Positions 54,251 through 64,000 of a stretch of DNA of 64,000 bases are shown here, in pieces. Position 1 is the first letter of the stretch. Each line of letters opens with the position of its first letter. The position numbers were made by a program, and so were the translations under genes. The DNA lies in NCBI GenBank assembly GCA_002077065.1, contig NAJO01000030.1, forward strand, positions 372,001 through 436,000. Direction: 5' to 3'. Under the pieces are notes generated by a model. The model did not search any database, was not told the DNA's origin, and saw nothing but the letters and a program-made list of their open reading frames with translations. The stretch comes from Cryoendolithus antarcticus. Its lineage: Eukaryota > Ascomycota > Dothideomycetes > Cladosporiales > Cladosporiaceae.

Positions 54251-54372
54251 GCTTGGTGCGAGTCGATCGGATCATATGTACTCGCGAGAAGGGTTTAGTG
54301 CGACGATGAGATCAAGTGCGCTTGCCAGAGAGGTTTAGTCCGGCAGTGGGATCACATGTGTGCTGCCAGGCC
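54251..54372. repeat. About 40-bp degenerate repeat, three units
   Basis: Three adjacent units start at about 54251, 54291 and 54331. Each has a GGTTTAGTNCG or GCTTGGTGCG start and then GATCANATGTG-like sequence and a CTNGCGAGA/CTTGCCAGAG/TGCTGCCAGG end. Confidence 0.5.
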
Positions 54373-54379
54373 GATGGTC

Positions 54380-55002
54380 GGGGTGGGTCCGTGTTGACGA
54401 GTACAGGAGGAGGCTAGCGCGGGCGACGAGGTAGAAGCGGAGATTGATTGGCAGCGACGTGAGTATGAGATGTGATGTGATTGTCGCTCTCCGAATGTCT
54501 GCGACGTAGGTGATGCTTGTACCAGGTTGATTGTGACAGTGAATCGCGGCGGTGCTGCACCAGCGGGATGCTGAGCACGATGCGACGTTGGTCCACGTCT
54601 GACCTGTGCCATGCGTTGTTCCTCATGAAAACGTCACTCGCAGTTCTCCATTACGGGCGCACATTGTAGAAGCATAAGCACGTTTTAGATTTTTCGGAGC
54701 AGCGAAGGCGGCGTGGACGGCGAGAGTGAGAATTGGCATTGATGAGCGGTGGCATTCTATTGTGTGTGAAGCTCGTGCTACAATTGTAAGGTAGCGCTAT
54801 GATAGCGAAAACTGGATGAGGCCATGCGTTCCATTTGGCTTTTTGTTTGTGCGATACCAGCATCGAGTACATATGTGTAAGTCGAGTCCAAGAGGGCGAG
54901 CCTGCGGAAAGGGTCTGCAGCAGTGCCACTATCCGCGACCGAGCAGCAAGTGCGTCGCTGCGACACCGAATTCTCACTTCTCATTCTTCAAACATCCCTG
55001 CA
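54380..55002. other. Region between the repeat cluster and SST2
   Basis: No convincing gene. Short overlapping ORFs occur on both strands. It contains the SST2 3' UTR. Confidence 0.3.
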
Positions 55003-56577
55003 TCACGGCTTCCTCATGTCGACCGTCTCGAACTTCAACCCCGGTCCCTCAACTACGTGACCCGGGCGCAGCGCATCGGTATACAGGTTCGACTCTTCAT
55101 GCGGATGGAACAAGCCCCGCTGATGACATCCCAGCACCGCCGGTAAGCCAGGCGGATCCGTAAGTCGGAAGATACCCCAATCTGGATTCGATCGAGGGGC
55201 GCAGACGATGGCGATCGCCTCCGGCAGCATGATCTGGTAGCCAGAGCTGGTATGCAGATCGCGGGATGACAAGAAGCAAGACTGAGATGGATGGGTGTGG
55301 ATCCAGCCACAGACGAGGAGATCATTGCTGTCACAATAGTCGAAGAGCGCATTGTCGCCTTCTTCGGTGGTATCGCAAGTGTCACTCGTGCTTGTCTGCC
55401 CGGGTATGATGAGGTGGCTGATGAAGAGGGCGTTGGAGATCAAGGTACCGCACAGTATACCGCACGTCTCGAGGTTGCGCAGGGTGTTGGAGTGCGCTAG
55501 ATTCAAGAACGTCATGCGAAGCGTCGGAGGTAAGAAGACGGTCCGTAGCGGTACACCACCCTCAGTGAAGGCACTCGGCTTGAAGGTCACCTGTGCTGCA
55601 GACTTCTGCATTGCAGTGGCAGCCAAGTCAGGTCGGGCAGCCTTCGCTGGACGCGGCGGCGGCTGGTCACGAACACTGTCCTTGGCAGGAAGCGGTGGCG
55701 CTGCACCATAGTCAGCGTACCTGGACGCTTGTGGTGGACCACGATCCCAGCTCATCCGCTGCTCTTTGTGAGGTACACTGGGATACTGGTATGACTGTGA
55801 CACCGGAGTACCATAAGAGAAATCTTGCCGTGGCTCAGTGGGTCGACAGTCGTCGCGACGTGGAAGTCGCTCGTCGTATCGTGAGCCACTGACTTCACTA
55901 CGACTACCAGCCTGATCTTCCTCATCGGGTGTTGCGAGCACCATTCCCTGTCGTCTTGATGCGACGGTATGTGGCGATACGCCGGCTTGCCTCGTGGATT
56001 GGCGATTGACATCACGTCGTCGAAGCTCCTGTCGTGCCAGGTCAACAGCAAGTTGCCGGTGGTCGGCAGCGTTCAGCGTTTCACGTAGGTCTTGGTAAGC
56101 CTCTTCATCCCCAACAAGAGACAGTCTGTGAAGATCGCCACTGGAGATCCGCTCATGCTCATCATTGCGACGCTCATCACGCATTCGTTGCCTCTCTGCG
56201 TTGCGGCGTTCGACAGCTTTGACGTAGCGTTGATGCTCCAGGGTGATGCGTGGCTTCCACTGCTCCAGCTTCATCAAGTTCTTAGCAACGATTTTGCGAG
56301 CAGAGGCAAAGTCCGCCTTGAACTTCGGGTCCTTGATCTGAGGATGTAAAGGCAGCTTGCCAACAACGAGCTCGGCGTGTCGGTAAAGGTACAGATACGC
56401 CATCTGGAGATTGCCATCCTGCTCGCAGAGTGCGGCTTCAGTGAGCAGCATCCTGGCCGCACGAAGCCATGACCGCAGATCTCTTGTGGGATCAAAGTCG
56501 AAGTCTTCTGCCTGCTCGATGATCTCCAGTACACTCATGGGTGCCGATCCGGCTGTGTGGTGGCGTGAGAGAGCCAT
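55003..56577 (-). CDS. sst2: AMSH/SST2-type JAMM deubiquitinase
   Basis: This family comprises zinc metalloproteases that cut K63-linked ubiquitin chains on endosomes, with ESCRT-0. The single exon encodes 524 aa. The N-terminal USP8-type dimerisation (MIT-like) helices span about 15-125 (SVLEIIEQAEDFDFDPTRDL; QMAYLYLYRHAELVVGKLP; KFKADFASARKIVAKNLMKL). A charged coiled coil and a Pro/Arg-rich linker follow. The catalytic domain starts near 350 (VFLPPTLRMTFLNLAHSNTL). The JAMM residues are complete: Glu in LETCGILCG, His427 and His429 in GWIHTHPSQS, and Asp440 in FLSSRDLHT. The CGILCG and SSRDLHT surroundings are specific to AMSH rather than other JAMM proteins. It shares a 281-bp divergent promoter with the MTF1 gene. 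Confidence 0.93.
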   Translation of the reverse strand: MALSRHHTAGSAPMSVLEIIEQAEDFDFDPTRDLRSWLRAARMLLTEAALCEQDGNLQMAYLYLYRHAELVVGKLPLHPQIKDPKFKADFASARKIVAKNLMKLEQWKPRITLEHQRYVKAVERRNAERQRMRDERRNDEHERISSGDLHRLSLVGDEEAYQDLRETLNAADHRQLAVDLARQELRRRDVNRQSTRQAGVSPHTVASRRQGMVLATPDEEDQAGSRSEVSGSRYDERLPRRDDCRPTEPRQDFSYGTPVSQSYQYPSVPHKEQRMSWDRGPPQASRYADYGAAPPLPAKDSVRDQPPPRPAKAARPDLAATAMQKSAAQVTFKPSAFTEGGVPLRTVFLPPTLRMTFLNLAHSNTLRNLETCGILCGTLISNALFISHLIIPGQTSTSDTCDTTEEGDNALFDYCDSNDLLVCGWIHTHPSQSCFLSSRDLHTSSGYQIMLPEAIAIVCAPRSNPDWGIFRLTDPPGLPAVLGCHQRGLFHPHEESNLYTDALRPGHVVEGPGLKFETVDMRKP

Positions 56578-56858
56578 GCTGTGTGGCTTGGGGGATCATG
56601 TACGGATCATTCTTGAAAAGTACTGCGTTATTGAGCGCACTTCGGAAGACTTATCGAGTAATCTGATCGATTCAAACACTGGTTTGTCCTCAAGTGCGGT
56701 CAGAGTAGGCATTTCCTTGCTGTTGCCTAATTCGGAATGGAAGCAGCCTAAGCGGCAGTACCCGCATTTTACATGAACTCAGGAGATGGCTGATGATCGA
56801 TGGCTTCCGCATATTGCATGGCCTTTTCACCAACGAATGCTTACCTTGTTGAACGCTG

Positions 56859-58820
56859 ATGAGCGTAACTAGTGCCGCGCGAGCACTGGGACCCATCGCA
56901 AGGAAGCAGACGTTGACCGAGCTTCTCACGAATACTTTCGGCGGCACCTCTGTCAGGCGATCCGGTGTGCGGAAGAAGCCTCTCCATGACAAACGACCGG
57001 GACGACGTGCAGAGGTAGTGAGTGAAGCGTTGTGTGGTGAGACGGCTCTAGACAGTACGATGTATTGATCGCTGCTTACGCCACATTTAGACGATGTAAT
57101 CAACTACCTCGCTCCATCTTTGGAGCCATACAAAGGATGCACCATCATCGATGTCCACCCGGGTGCCTGCCTGTGGTCATCGAAGCTGCACGAATACTTG
57201 AAGCCGAAGCACCATCTCTTGATGGAGCCAGACAAGCGGTACTATGAGCCCTTCATCAAGCCGCTCCTGGATGCTCCAGGATCTGCCTATCGGCATACAC
57301 TGGTTACCGGTGCTCATGCCAATGCCTACTGGGACAATTACCGGCAAATCCTTGACGATCCAGTTCTGATGCCCACCAGGCCAAAGCTGGATGTCACAGA
57401 TCCTCGTACTCGTAAGGTTGACACCAGCATGCTTTTCATTGGTAATTTGTGGCGACACTACGAGTCCCTCCGCCTGCAAGCAGGCAATGTGAAGTACGAG
57501 CCTTTGATCTTGCAGCATATGACATACGCCGCCTTGACGAACGAGATCTTCCAGCGCAACGGACTTGTGCGTATGCTATGGTGGGTGCCAGAGACTTGCA
57601 AGCAGATCGTCTTCTCAGAGCATGTTCGCGCACGCACAAGCTACACCGTGGGTCTCACGATGGGCGCCAGTGTCGAAGAGGTCGCAGGTGTGACTCCACT
57701 GGAGAAGATATTCCCAGGCAGAGGCAAGATGCCTAAGCGTGACGAGAGCTTAGACGTTGCTGCGTCCTTGGCTGTCGCGGAGCGAATGGCCGACTCGGGC
57801 ATGCGAATTCCACTAGGAAGGGAAATGACAACTCTTCGTACTAAGCCTGACAGCAACGTCAAGCGAATTAAGGAGAGAGATCTGCGGCGGGTGTTTTGCT
57901 ACTCGGAGGACGCCCTCAAGAACGCCATCGCAGAGCTGGAAAGCTACCTCGAACTCTTCGCCAATTTCACACTCCGCACGTACAAAGACAGCAAACTCGC
58001 CGATAGGAAAAACGAACTGGCTAAACAGTTTGCCAGGGAGCATGTTCGCTACGATGAATGTTTCGCAAGCCTCGAGAATCGCGTGTCTAGCCGCGGCGCC
58101 CTGACGACACCAATGTACCAGTATCGCGCAATTCTGCTAATGGACCTTCACCTGCGCGTGATTAACATCGAAGCCAACTTCAGCGCCGTGGCCGAACAGT
58201 TCTCGGACTCCAATCGCCTCGTTGCCCTGCGCAAACGTGTGCTCGCGATAGACAAGCAATCCCAAGACCTCTTCAGCGCGGCCCACGACAGAGAGGTCCG
58301 TCGCACTCTGAGCACCATATTAGACGACATCATCTCCTTTCACACCTCGCCGCAGATGATCCCACGTGACTCCCGCTCTTATGAGCCTCTTCAGATACAC
58401 CCCGACGAGTTCTGGCCAAACTACAACCTCATGCTCCTGGACATCGTACCCAAGACCCGCGACCTCGCCGTGCCGGAGGTGGCCGATCGCAAGGAAGCCG
58501 CCAAATTTTGTCAGGAGCTGCTGAAACATCTCTATCTTACGCCAGCACAAGATGTCGTCGTCTGTTTAGACCGGCTCGCCCCCAACGCGGCGAAGGATCT
58601 GATACCCATGGTGCCGGCTATCACCGATGCGAGGAGAGGGGGGAGACTGGACCCTGGCAGGCTGAGTGTGAGGATGATGACTGAGGAAATGATCGAGGGG
58701 CTGGTGAAAGCGTTCTTGGAATGGCCGTTTCGACCGAGCAATGTTGAAATGGCGCTCGCTGGGGGTGAAGGCACTGGCGGACCTGGGAAGAGCGAGGATG
58801 ATGGAGATAGTGAGGCATAG
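56859..58820 (+). CDS. mtf1: Mitochondrial transcription factor 1 (MTF1/mtTFB family)
   Basis: MTF1 proteins are rRNA-dimethyladenosine-methyltransferase relatives that act as initiation factors for mitochondrial RNA polymerase. The exons are 56859-57036 and 57091-58820 (54-nt intron), giving 635 aa. The N-terminus (MSVTSAARALGPIARKQTLT) looks mitochondrial. The junction VSEALC-DDVINYLAPSLE leads to the SAM-binding motif region GCTIIDVHPGACLWSSKLHE. This keeps the fold but replaces the GxGxG loop, so methyltransferase activity is doubtful. HHLLMEPDKRYYEPFIKPLL gives the acidic residue after strand 2. The protein is longer than yeast Mtf1 (341 aa), as usual in filamentous fungi. The last 60 residues are acidic and disordered. 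Confidence 0.82.
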
Positions 58821-59762
58821 CGACTGCAGGTGCTCTCTCTCCTTCTGTCTGGAGGTGCTCATGCTACGACCGACCGCGCCGCGAGTGTCGTTTCGCTCTT
58901 GTCACGCTATCGAGAACCATTCCACTCTTCTTGTATTAGCACTGATATCAAAGCCTGTACCTCTTCGACCGACGCTGACTGCTCAATGTCCCGTTGCGAT
59001 GCAACCTGTAGATGCTTGTGAAAGTGCTGCGCGCAATCGAGATTCCCAATCGTCTCAATGAACGGGGTCAGCGAGGCAATATCAGGTCCGGTCGGGAGCT
59101 GCGGAAAATGTCAAGGGTTGGGGATGCGCAAAATTGATAACACCCCAAGGGTAAGCATATTGAGACAACATAATTGTATCCTGCATCCATGTGCCAGATG
59201 TATGCAACTTGCTCGGGTGCATTCGATACTCAAGCTGAACTGTAATATCCACGTGCAGCCACGAACGGGTCTGCTGCAAAATGGGCGGATGTTGAGCAAA
59301 TTTCGTCTTCGGTGGTCAAATTTTAATCAAGACCATAAACGTGCCCGACATCACTGGCAAACCATACTCCATCCCCGGGACAAAGTAGTATCTTCAGAAT
59401 TGGCTCGAGATCCGTTGCCAAAGCGAAGGCTCATCATGCGTACGAGGGGAAGCAGCACATCCAACCCTCTTCATAGACAACACTATGGATAGCACACCCC
59501 ATGCTCAACTTTACATAACAATCCCAGTCCCTTCTCCCTCAGTTTCCCTGCAGCGAATCCTATGCATCAACCCAATGTACACAACAATAATAACCCCATC
59601 CCTCATGCATTACCACACCTAGACATCCACAGATCAAAGAACCCGCCTCCGCAGCCAGCGTGTGGGGATCAAAACCTCAGTCTCCAGTATCCCGCCCTCG
59701 GTCTCCCAGCTCGTCCCCTCAATTGGCACCCAGCTTCCGATCACCGCTCCAGCTACCCAGCC
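58821..59762. other. Convergent region MTF1 / SPT7
   Basis: About 940 bp. No confident gene. It is more A/T-rich between 59100 and 59640 than the coding regions. It presumably contains both 3' UTRs. Confidence 0.35.
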
Positions 59763-59954
59763 TCAGCGGGTCATGTCGTTGAGGGTCAGTAAGCGGTCCG
59801 CATCCGCGCTGTACCCAGCGTTTACTGCCTGATAATCCTCCTCAACTTCGAACTCCGCATCCTCCTCGCTGTCAGTGACAGTATCAGTAGCAATACTCAT
59901 GCCACGACTTTCGCTCATAGACTCAAAATCATTGCCCCACGCCGTGGTCCTCAC
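59763..59954 (-). pseudogene. Acidic ORF in frame with, and downstream of, the SPT7 stop
   Basis: This 63-codon stretch reads TTAWGNDFESMSESRGMSIA and then TDTVTDSEEDAEFEVEEDYQ, which looks like real acidic coding sequence. It is in the same frame as SPT7 and is separated from it by TAG codons at 60015-60017 and 59964-59966. Between the two stops the frame reads VRSMQEQREAMVVDPE. A possible intron (59957-60040, 84 nt, weak GTCCAG donor, TTCAG acceptor) would remove both stops in frame. A second possible intron lies at its 3' end (about 59760-59813), with a TTACTGAC branch site. It is either a decayed SPT7 tail, an alternative last exon, or a small separate gene. Confidence 0.4.
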
Positions 59955-60014
59955 AGCTGAAGTCTATTCGGGGTCCACGACCATAGCCTCCCTCTGCTCC
60001 TGCATGCTGCGCAC

Positions 60015-63000
60015 CTAGCTAGCAGTCAAGCTCTCTGGACTGATCATTGCGCCGTCTCCAAGGCCGCCGTCTTTCTCTGGATCGACGTCCATCAGATCGA
60101 CATCGCGCTCCGGCATAGTGAGCTTCAGACTCCCGATTGGCTTCATGAGCTTGCTCTCTTCGTCGAGTTTGCGCTTCTTCTTCGCAGCCTGCTGTTGTTC
60201 GCGGATGGGTCGTTTCCTAGGCGAGGAGATCTTGCCAGTAGGCGGTAATCGCGGCTTAGGAAAGCGCTGCTTCTGCGGCAAATCCTCGTCCTCGACGAGC
60301 GCCTCATCGTGGTTCTTCCTCAACCGTTCGCGGAAGAATCCTTGCACAAGCCCAATATGTCCGCCCAGAGCATCTACGCTGATCGCGTCGTACGCCTCCG
60401 GACTTTCGAACAACTGGCCGCCCACAGCCACGGGCCCCGCGTTCTGGGCCTGGAAACCGTTGTGAATGCGGTTCCGGAGAAGGTGCAGCGGGACAGAGAC
60501 GCCTTGTAGGCCAAACTCTTCCATAAGGCCGAGCTCGCGGAAGCCGAAGAAGTCTTCATCTAGGTCTTCGGCGAAGTCGCCGCCAAGGAATTGCTCGGAG
60601 CCGTCGTTGAAGGCGCCCACGCCGTCTGCGCCTGCGTGATCGCCGAGAGCGGGACGCTGAGAGGGAGGTCAGTGAATTGCGCAGAGTGTGCGCGGGAGTA
60701 AGGGAGCTTACGAGTAAGTCTGCCAGGTGCGCCTTCATGCGCTCGTGCACTACGCCAAGCTTTGTAGTCAGTCGTTCGACATCGTCCTTGACGTACGTCT
60801 CAATGGCTTCAACGTCTTGCCCGTTCTCGTGAAGTGTATGCAAGATCTGCTCCTCCTGTGTGAAGCGCGGCTGACCAGCTTCAGGTGGCGGCTGCTCGGA
60901 GAACGCCTTCAAATCACCCGCAAGCTTCATGAAGAACTCCCCTGCAAGATCAGTGACAGCATCCAGCGCCGAAGGCTGGAAGTCCTCGAATCCGGCATGA
61001 TAGAAGATCTTGCCCACACTCCGCTTGAGTGCTGCTTTGCATACCCAAGGCGCCATGATTGGACCATCTTCGCTCACTACCACCGTGCCAACATCTGCTT
61101 CCAGAAACGGCTCGGGATCGTATTTCTGGAACTGGTTCTGATACGTCTGCGCCTGTATCTGCATCTGCTTGACGATGCCGATCTTGGCACAGACTTTGCG
61201 CGTTTCTTGCATCTGTCGGATGTTGCCTTCCATTCGTCGCGTGAGTCCGCCATCAACGGGTTTGAATTGATCCTTCGGAAACATGCGCAGGTACTCCGAG
61301 CTCTGCGGTACTACATTGCCCTCCGAATCTGTAGTCCACTTCCATCGATCATCAAGCTCGGGTATGGCTGATAGGCTGCCGTAGTAGTCGGGTAGCGTCG
61401 AGTCTTCGTCTTTCTCGATGCCTTCTGCGAGTGTCTCGCCTGTGCCTGCAGGCTCAACATCGCTTTCAGCAGCGTCGCCCTCTGCAGTAGTGGTGACAGT
61501 GTCAGCTGACAGCAGCTTCTGTTGCCGTTGCCATCTTCGCATGCCCGCCTTGCTGCGCAGTAGTGCAGGCTCATCGGGGTTCAGGTGTTCGCCACGAAAG
61601 AGTCGGTTCCTCTCTGCTGCTGCTAGTGCTCGGTCCTTCATGGTAACTTGTTTCCAAGTCTTGAAGTCAGTGTCATCCTCATCCGGGTCCTCTTGCGCAG
61701 AACCCAGTACTGAGTTGCCGAGTCCGTCGACTTCCATGAGATCTGGCTGACTTCCCGATGCGCCATTCGTGTGAACACCGTTGGTGAGCAGCGGCGTGCT
61801 ACTACCTGCTGGTGGCGGTGTCCCGAACCCAGCAGAGCTCGCATCATGAGTCTCGGAGTCGGCTCGTAAAAACTCATTGCGGAGATGTGATGCTGTAGTG
61901 TGCAGTGATAGCTTGGTATCAGGTTGTGGCGTCGACTGTTCATCGTTGATCGTGGGAAGAGCCTTGCGAGCAGACGACGGCGCGCTCTTCCCACCTTTCT
62001 TTGGTGCCTTGCGACCTCGCGATGCCATGATAGGCGCATCGTCCTCGTCGCTGTCATCTGCATCCGCAGACTGCAGTCTTCGCTCTTCAGCCTCAAGCTC
62101 AGCGCGATCTCTGACCGTAATGTCCGGGATCAGAGGGATTAGTTTGTCAGTCTCCTTGCGCATGTACAAGGCCTTCTTGCGGATTGGTAGCTCAGGAGCC
62201 GAGTTATACTTCAGGCAGTTAGACCAAATAAGTCCGAGATCAGTCGTGAACTCCGTCTTGCTCTTGTATTGCAATTGCTTGAGCTTTTTGATCATGGTGC
62301 CAATGTCCATCGGCGACTTGATGACATTGTAGTAGTCGGGTGCCTCGCGCTTGCTCACACGCGACAGGAATGGCTGCGCGTACTCAGACATGGCTTTGAG
62401 CTCCAGCAGGACCTTCTCTGCGGCCTCGTAGAGCTCTTCCTGACCAACGCGCTCCTCACTCGCCCACTTGCTGCGACCCTTGCGGACCTCTGAGATGAGC
62501 GTGCGAAGCTGAGTGTCTGAGGCTTTGACCATGTCGCGCTTGTGATCGATGCGTGCGATGAGGTGCTTGAGCGTGAGACTCGATGCGCCTAGGTCGGCAC
62601 TACCGAGAGAACCTTGGGTTGCGACAGCTGGAGCGGAGGTCGGCTGCGCAGCGGACGCGCCATCGTGATCTCCTGATAGCTCGTTCTCAATGTCCCTGTC
62701 CAGCTCCTCCTGCTTCTGCTGCTCCAGCATGGCGTCTCTGTCGTTCTCGAACGTGAAGAACATGGTCTGGAAGTCTCGCTTCGCAGCTTCAGCCGCAGCT
62801 TTCTTGTCTTCTTCCAGTTGCTTGCGCACATCCTCAGGCTTCGCTAGTTCCGTCGATCCAGTAGTATTTGTACGTGCCACAAGTGGCTTTGCGACCGATA
62901 CAGGCGACCGCGCGACATGCGATGCGATGCCATTGGGCAAACTGACAGCACCCTTGCCCTTCAGTGGTGTCTCCTTCTCCACTTCATCTATCTCGTCCTC

Positions 63001-63384
63001 CTCGTCCTCATCACCATAGTCGTCCTCATCGATGGTCCTAGCAGCCTTCTTGGCCGGCGCAGGAGGCTTGGCGCTCTCTTCGGACCCGGCCGCATTGGCG
63101 ACAGCGACACTCCGACTTCGCGACCTACTTCCTCTCCTGACCCCTCTCCCCGCCCCAGCAAACAGCGCAGCAATACTCGCCTCGCTCTCAGCCCACCTCG
63201 CCTTCAGCGCAACATGCACCGCATCCTCCTCCCGCTCCTCCTCCTCCGGGGCCCCGACCGCGCCAAGCCCTCCACCCTGTGAGCCATCCCGACTGCCAGG
63301 GACGTGCGCGCGCATGTAGCCATTGGTTGCGGTGGCGGAGCGGTGGAGGCCGTTGGGAAGCGCGCGGTTGAGTGTGTAGCTCAT
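60015..63384 (-). CDS. spt7: SAGA complex subunit SPT7 (bromodomain and histone fold)
   Basis: SPT7 organises the SAGA coactivator core. It pairs with a TAF10 partner and reads acetyl-lysine. The exons are 60712-63384 and 60015-60656 (55-nt intron), giving 1104 aa. The start at 63384 gives MSYTLNRALPNGLHR, and the helix ALKARWAESEASIAALFAG that opens fungal SPT7 follows. A Glu/Asp-rich region precedes the bromodomain at about 325-420 (KREAPDYYNVIKSPMDIGTM; LGLIWSNCLKYNS), with the acetyl-lysine-binding Asn in KYN. The conserved SPT7 block (WKWTTDSEGNVVPQSSEYLR) is at about 685. The histone fold lies at about 785-870 (FYHAGFEDFQPSALDAVTDL). The C-terminus (EDFFGFRELGLMEEFGLQGV; basic KKKRKL) is typical. 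The frame continues as an acidic ORF beyond the stop. It is divergent from the VanZ-like gene. Confidence 0.93.
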
Positions 63385-63761
63385 CTCCGTGGGCGTGGGT
63401 GTCTGGCTGCACGCGGACCCCCCTCCCCGCTACTGCCGAGCGCGGTCTCCAGCGAATAAGTCGCTCGTCGGCCCTCGTATCGCGCTGCTTTGAACTGCAT
63501 TGAAGCGCACGCGGCGCGCGGCGTCGAGGGAGTCGCGGTGTGTGGTGGGAATTGATGGATAGTGATGATCTTGGCGCTCATGTTCTTCCATCGGAGAGGC
63601 ATGAGGTCAGTGCTAGACGTGCGCGCTGGAGTGAGTGATGGTGCACGGACCCATCCGTCCTCTTGCTTGTGAACACGTGAAGAAGCACAATGATTAGCAT
63701 ATGATCTCTACACTACATGCTGGACCATAACACGACAGCAAGGTAGCGGCGCAAGCCCCTA
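63385..63761. promoter_or_regulatory. Divergent promoter SPT7 / VanZ-like gene
   Basis: 377 bp between start codons. No distinct motif was recognised. Confidence 0.35.
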
Positions 63762-64000
63762 ATGCCTCCATCAATCCAAGTCCGCAAGCCATTCGCTGGT
63801 AAGATCACCTACAAAGACGCGCTGAAGCTCCCCCCATCCCTCTCCCACATCCAAACTAAGAACTACTTTCCAGCGGCCTTCACCCTCCTCTCACTCGCCT
63901 CCGCCTACCTCGGCCTCTCGACCCAGAAGCTCCCTCAATACGGCCAATCGGACAAAGGCCTCCACTTCCTCACCTTCTTCCTCCTAACCCTAACCTTCTA
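63762..64000 (+). CDS. VanZ-like domain membrane protein, truncated by the window edge
   Basis: The exons are 63762-63798 and 63874 to beyond 64000. The 75-nt intron has a GTAAGA donor, a CAAACTAAG branch site and a TTTCCAG acceptor. The spliced start reads MPPSIQVRKPFAAAFTLLSL, then ASAYLGLST and DKGLHFLTFFLLTLTF. This is the first helix and loop of fungal VanZ-like proteins (DKxLHF motif). VanZ domains are small multi-helix membrane modules first named in bacterial glycopeptide resistance. The fungal proteins have no established function that I know. An unspliced reading is also open and would add 25 residues, but splicing gives a better match to the family length. Confidence 0.65.
   Translation, partial: MPPSIQVRKPFAGKITYKDALKLPPSLSHIQTKNYFPAAFTLLSLASAYLGLSTQKLPQYGQSDKGLHFLTFFLLTLTF

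Noticed and set aside
63983..63996. Telomere-like CCTAACCCTAACC near the right edge
   Set aside because: Only two units, and they encode Leu-Thr-Leu-Thr inside an open membrane-protein frame with intact genes around it. This is a chance match, not a telomere.

Overview
The window is nuclear DNA of a filamentous ascomycete, most likely a Dothideomycete (Capnodiales/Mycosphaerellales-like). I infer this from the protein set, from short introns (about 49-105 nt) with GTRNGT donors, CTRAC/TACTGAC branch sites and YAG acceptors, from G/C-rich third codon positions, and from the absence of operons or Shine-Dalgarno sites. No tRNA, rRNA, CRISPR array, intact transposon or viral gene was seen. The species guess rests on family knowledge, not on a search.

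Layout. 1-12.6 kb: a partial ORF at the left edge, cytochrome oxidase assembly factor COX20, Mediator subunit MED11, TFIID/SAGA subunit TAF5 (with a 15-nt microexon and a 1.1-kb intron), mitochondrial ribosomal protein bL31m, a large mitochondrial-type flavin-reductase-domain protein, and nucleoporin NUP37. 12.7-25.4 kb: APC1 of the anaphase-promoting complex, a small membrane protein whose stop codon abuts that of APC1, a PLP-dependent decarboxylase, the nucleolar pumilio-like protein NOP9, and Sm D1. 25.7-36.2 kb: TFIIIC subunit TFC4, pre-mRNA 3'-end factor RNA14, the UNC-50/GMH1 Golgi membrane protein (with an apparent 4-nt microexon) and an SGNH esterase. 36.2-39.9 kb is a long gene-poor leader in front of a slicer-type Argonaute (39.9-42.8 kb). 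43-51.9 kb: a possible small gene, a FIG1-family membrane protein, a tail-anchored CBS-PB1 protein, ribosomal protein eS26, and two conserved-looking fungal proteins of unknown function. 52.2-54.4 kb holds no convincing gene but at least five different tandem-repeat families side by side. 55-64 kb: the K63-type deubiquitinase SST2/AMSH, a mitochondrial transcription factor of the MTF1/mtTFB family, SAGA subunit SPT7 (whose frame continues past two TAG codons into an acidic tail) and the start of a VanZ-like membrane protein.

Most genes are single-copy housekeeping functions: transcription (MED11, TAF5, SPT7, TFC4), RNA processing (Sm D1, RNA14, NOP9), mitochondrial biogenesis (COX20, bL31m, MTF1) and cell-cycle or nuclear-pore functions. 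Many are arranged as divergent pairs with 170-600 bp shared promoters (NUP37/APC1, Sm D1/TFC4, CBS-PB1/eS26, SST2/MTF1, RNA14/GMH1). The less ordinary material is the repeat cluster, the two microexons, the broken or extended SPT7 tail and the Argonaute upstream region. Exon coordinates were read by hand from splice signals and frame continuity and have no transcript support.
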